From NCBI GenBank assembly GCA_017479035.1, contig JAFVCR010000201.1, positions 1 to 7,281 on the forward strand: a DNA stretch of 7,281 nt, written 5' to 3'. Below, in pieces: positions 5,621 to 7,281 of this stretch. The notes under the pieces are model-generated. The model had not been told where the DNA came from, made no database searches, and saw only the letters and a program-made list of their open reading frames with translations. Both the position numbers and the translations under genes were made by a program. The stretch is from Kiritimatiellia bacterium (GTDB lineage: Bacteria; Verrucomicrobiota; Kiritimatiellia; RFP12; UBA1067). Position 1 is the first letter of the stretch. Each line of letters opens with the position of its first letter.

Positions 5621-5956
5621 ATGCAGAAATTCCCGGACGCAAGGGTGCTTGACGAGGGCAGCCCCGTCAAGGGACGGTATACAGTTGCGTGGATATTGCG
5701 CATGGATGCCGGTGCGCCGTCGCGTGCGGGTGCGATTGTTTCCAAAAGGACGTTCCACGATGCGGTGGATCGCAACCGGGCGAAGAGGCTTCTGCGCGAA
5801 GCGTTTTTCCTGGAGTGCGCCAATATGCCGCAGGGGTTTGCATGGGTATTGATTGCACGACGGGCGATTGCTGGCAGGAAATGCCAGGACGTGCGGCGGG
5901 ATCTGCGGGATATAGCCAGAAAAGCGGCGGAAGGAAGATGGTCGCCAAAGCATTGA
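5621..5956 (+). CDS. rnpA: RNase P protein component
   Basis: RnpA is the basic protein that helps the RNase P ribozyme mature the 5' end of tRNA. The 111-residue product has the family signature SKRTFHDAVDRNRAKRLLRE (41-60), with the RNR motif at 51-53, preceded by the KGRYTVAWILR strand (17-27) and followed by WVLIARR (75-81) and a basic C-terminal helix. The start is uncertain. The ATG at 5621-5623 gives a normal length but no clear ribosome site, and the usual basic N-terminal helix is short and poor. In-frame TTG codons at 5555, 5570 and 5576 would add up to 22 residues, also without a ribosome site. The gene lies 80 bases after rpmH and overlaps yidD by 19 bases. The divergent N-terminus makes this a less typical member, but the RNR motif and the gene order leave little doubt. 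Confidence 0.92.
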   Translation: MQKFPDARVLDEGSPVKGRYTVAWILRMDAGAPSRAGAIVSKRTFHDAVDRNRAKRLLREAFFLECANMPQGFAWVLIARRAIAGRKCQDVRRDLRDIARKAAEGRWSPKH

Positions 5957-6198
5957 TATGGTGCGTAAGAGCGTATCAATTGTTGGCAAGCCCGCTGAAA
6001 GGCGCAGGGATATGCAGGTTCCGGCCGACGTGTTCCAATTATGCGATAGAAGCGTTGCGGGTGCATGGTGCACTGAAGGGGCTTGTGCTGACAATGTGGC
6101 GGATACTGCGGTGCAATCCGTGGGGCGGTAGCGGTTTCGACCCCGTGCCGGCAAAGGGGAAATGGAAAAGCGGACTGAAAGAAAATGAACAAGACTGA
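5938..6198 (+). CDS. yidD: YidD, membrane protein insertion efficiency factor
   Basis: YidD is a small inner-face membrane-associated protein that assists YidC/Sec-dependent insertion; its exact action is not settled in the literature. The 86-residue protein carries the full family pattern: an N-terminal amphipathic segment LIWCVRAYQLLASPL (6-20), CRFRPTCSNYAIEAL (26-40), a HG pair (43-44), RILRCNP (55-61) and GFDPVP (66-71). All conserved cysteines (C26, C32, C59) are present. The ATG at 5938-5940 has AAGGA only two bases upstream. A TTG at 5953-5955, overlapping the rnpA stop as TTGA like the ruvB start, is a possible alternative that would drop five residues. The gene overlaps rnpA by 19 bases and yidC by 14, so the three are likely translated in a coupled way. 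Confidence 0.95.
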   Translation: MVAKALIWCVRAYQLLASPLKGAGICRFRPTCSNYAIEALRVHGALKGLVLTMWRILRCNPWGGSGFDPVPAKGKWKSGLKENEQD

Positions 6199-7281
6199 AA
6201 AAATCATTGCGGCGCTGCTGGGGTGCTTCCTGGCATTTTTGGTCGTGAAAGACTACCGTGCGGCGAAAGATGCGGCGACAAGAAAGCCTGTGCAGAAGCA
6301 GCAGGTGCAGAACACAGCCCAGCGGCAGGGTGCAACGGCGGAAAAGAAGGCGGATGCCGCCTTGCAGAGCGCAACAGCCCCGGCATATACTCCGGAGGTG
6401 CCGGAAGAACGAGTGGTGCTTGAAAACGGATTCGTGCGACTTGAATTGACGAGCCACGGCGCGGCGGCGGTAAAGGAAACGTTGTTGCACTATGGCGAAA
6501 AGACTGGCGAAATCGGAGAGGACAATCCGCCAGTAACGCTGGTTTTCTCCAGACATCCTCTCTTCGCAGTAGATGGTGTGGAAGGTCTCCCCGCCAATCT
6601 TGCATGGGAAGTGGCGGAGAAGACCGATACGAACGCGGTCTTCAAAAGCGCATTCGGCACGAGGACAGTTTCTCTGGGCGAAGACTACACCATCACGCTG
6701 GAAGAAGATTTCAACGATGCCTCGCCGGACGGGGTTTATCGGTTGGCACTTGGGACGATGACGCTAGGCGCGAGCAAAAACGGCGTGCTTGCCGTAGATT
6801 CCAAAACTGCGCAGACGCCAGAGCAGAAATCCAAAGTAATGCACTATGATGAAGAAGAACCGCTGAAATCGTATCTCGTGGCGGGCGTGGGCGGATGCGG
6901 CGGATGCGGTGCGGCCAATTCCTCTGCATTTCCCGCAAACGGCGCAGTGCCGGTGCACGGGCAACAGGTGTGGATTGCATTGAAAAACAGATTTTTCGTA
7001 ACGGCTCTCACCGATGCAGGGCGGCACAATACGGGTTTCGACACGTATATCGAGCGCGACGTGAATGCAAAAGAATACCGCACGAAGAGCATTGCAGTAT
7101 CGGCACGATTCAAGGGTCTTGAGAGCAAACGGTCATTTACCGTATACGCAGGACCGAAGGAGCAGAGCCGTTTGTGGGATCTTGGCATGAAAGACGTGAT
7201 GGAGTTCGGCATGTGGAGATGGGTGTGCTATCCTATGGTGGCGATACTCAATTTCTTCCACGCGATCGTGCCCAACTACGG
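6185..7281 (+). CDS. yidC: YidC membrane protein insertase, N-terminal part, cut by window edge
   Basis: YidC inserts and folds inner-membrane proteins, alone or with SecYEG. Present are 365 full codons. They encode a first membrane segment (6-22, IIAALLGCFLAFLVV after KTEK), a low-complexity Gln/Ala/Lys linker (27-66), the periplasmic beta-sandwich domain of Gram-negative YidC (about 75-325, ending in SFTVYAGPKE at 317-326), and the start of the insertase core with an FGMWRWVCYPMVAILNFFH segment (341-359). The hydrophilic groove with its arginine and the remaining helices lie beyond the right edge. A Gly-Cys stretch, VGGCGGCGAANSS (235-247, C238 and C241), within the periplasmic domain is unusual. 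The start ATG at 6185-6187 overlaps yidD by 14 bases and has only a weak AG-rich ribosome site. Identification is firm from the fold order and the neighbours. Confidence 0.93.
   Translation, partial: MNKTEKIIAALLGCFLAFLVVKDYRAAKDAATRKPVQKQQVQNTAQRQGATAEKKADAALQSATAPAYTPEVPEERVVLENGFVRLELTSHGAAAVKETLLHYGEKTGEIGEDNPPVTLVFSRHPLFAVDGVEGLPANLAWEVAEKTDTNAVFKSAFGTRTVSLGEDYTITLEEDFNDASPDGVYRLALGTMTLGASKNGVLAVDSKTAQTPEQKSKVMHYDEEEPLKSYLVAGVGGCGGCGAANSSAFPANGAVPVHGQQVWIALKNRFFVTALTDAGRHNTGFDTYIERDVNAKEYRTKSIAVSARFKGLESKRSFTVYAGPKEQSRLWDLGMKDVMEFGMWRWVCYPMVAILNFFHAIVPNY

Noticed and set aside
5537..6556. A 339-codon open frame on the minus strand opposite rnpA, yidD and yidC
   Set aside because: It is antisense to three firmly identified genes and has a skewed Arg/His/Pro/Ser composition.

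Overview
The window looks like chromosomal DNA of a fairly GC-rich, Gram-negative, anaerobic bacterium. The anaerobic call rests on two [FeFe]-hydrogenase maturases (HydG, HydF). The Gram-negative call rests on a YidC with a large periplasmic domain between its first membrane segment and its insertase core. The style of the YidC and of the unknown membrane protein reminds me of the Verrucomicrobiota/Kiritimatiellota/Lentisphaerota group, but that is an impression from memory and has not been checked. I see no insertion sequence, phage gene, CRISPR array, tRNA or rRNA.

The left two thirds (1-4840) is one compact minus-strand block, probably a single operon read from about 4863 towards position 1: hydG, hydF, a six-helix membrane protein of unknown function, ruvB, and the first 190 codons of a DHH-family phosphoesterase that runs off the left edge. 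Junctions are tight. HydG and hydF are 11 bases apart, the membrane protein and ruvB share a 4-base stop/start overlap (TTGA), and ruvB overlaps the DHH gene by 16 bases. HydG breaks down tyrosine to give the CO and cyanide ligands of the hydrogenase H-cluster, and HydF is the GTPase scaffold that delivers the 2Fe precursor. HydE and the hydrogenase itself are not in the window. RuvB and the DHH protein belong to DNA repair and nucleotide turnover, so their link to the hyd genes is shared transcription rather than an evident shared pathway.

The right third (5403-7281) is the classical plus-strand cluster rpmH (ribosomal protein L34), rnpA (RNase P protein), yidD, yidC. It has a good promoter at 5338-5366 and is cut off inside yidC at the right edge.

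Between the two divergent blocks lie 562 bases (4841-5402) without a convincing protein gene. They hold the hydG promoter with a palindrome over its -35 box and the rpmH promoter. They also hold a third promoter-like box closely matching that of rpmH, followed by a string of hairpins and an intrinsic terminator. I interpret 4960-5316 as a possible unannotated structured RNA of about 360 nucleotides, the most interesting and least certain item here. I did not find a clearly new multi-gene system.
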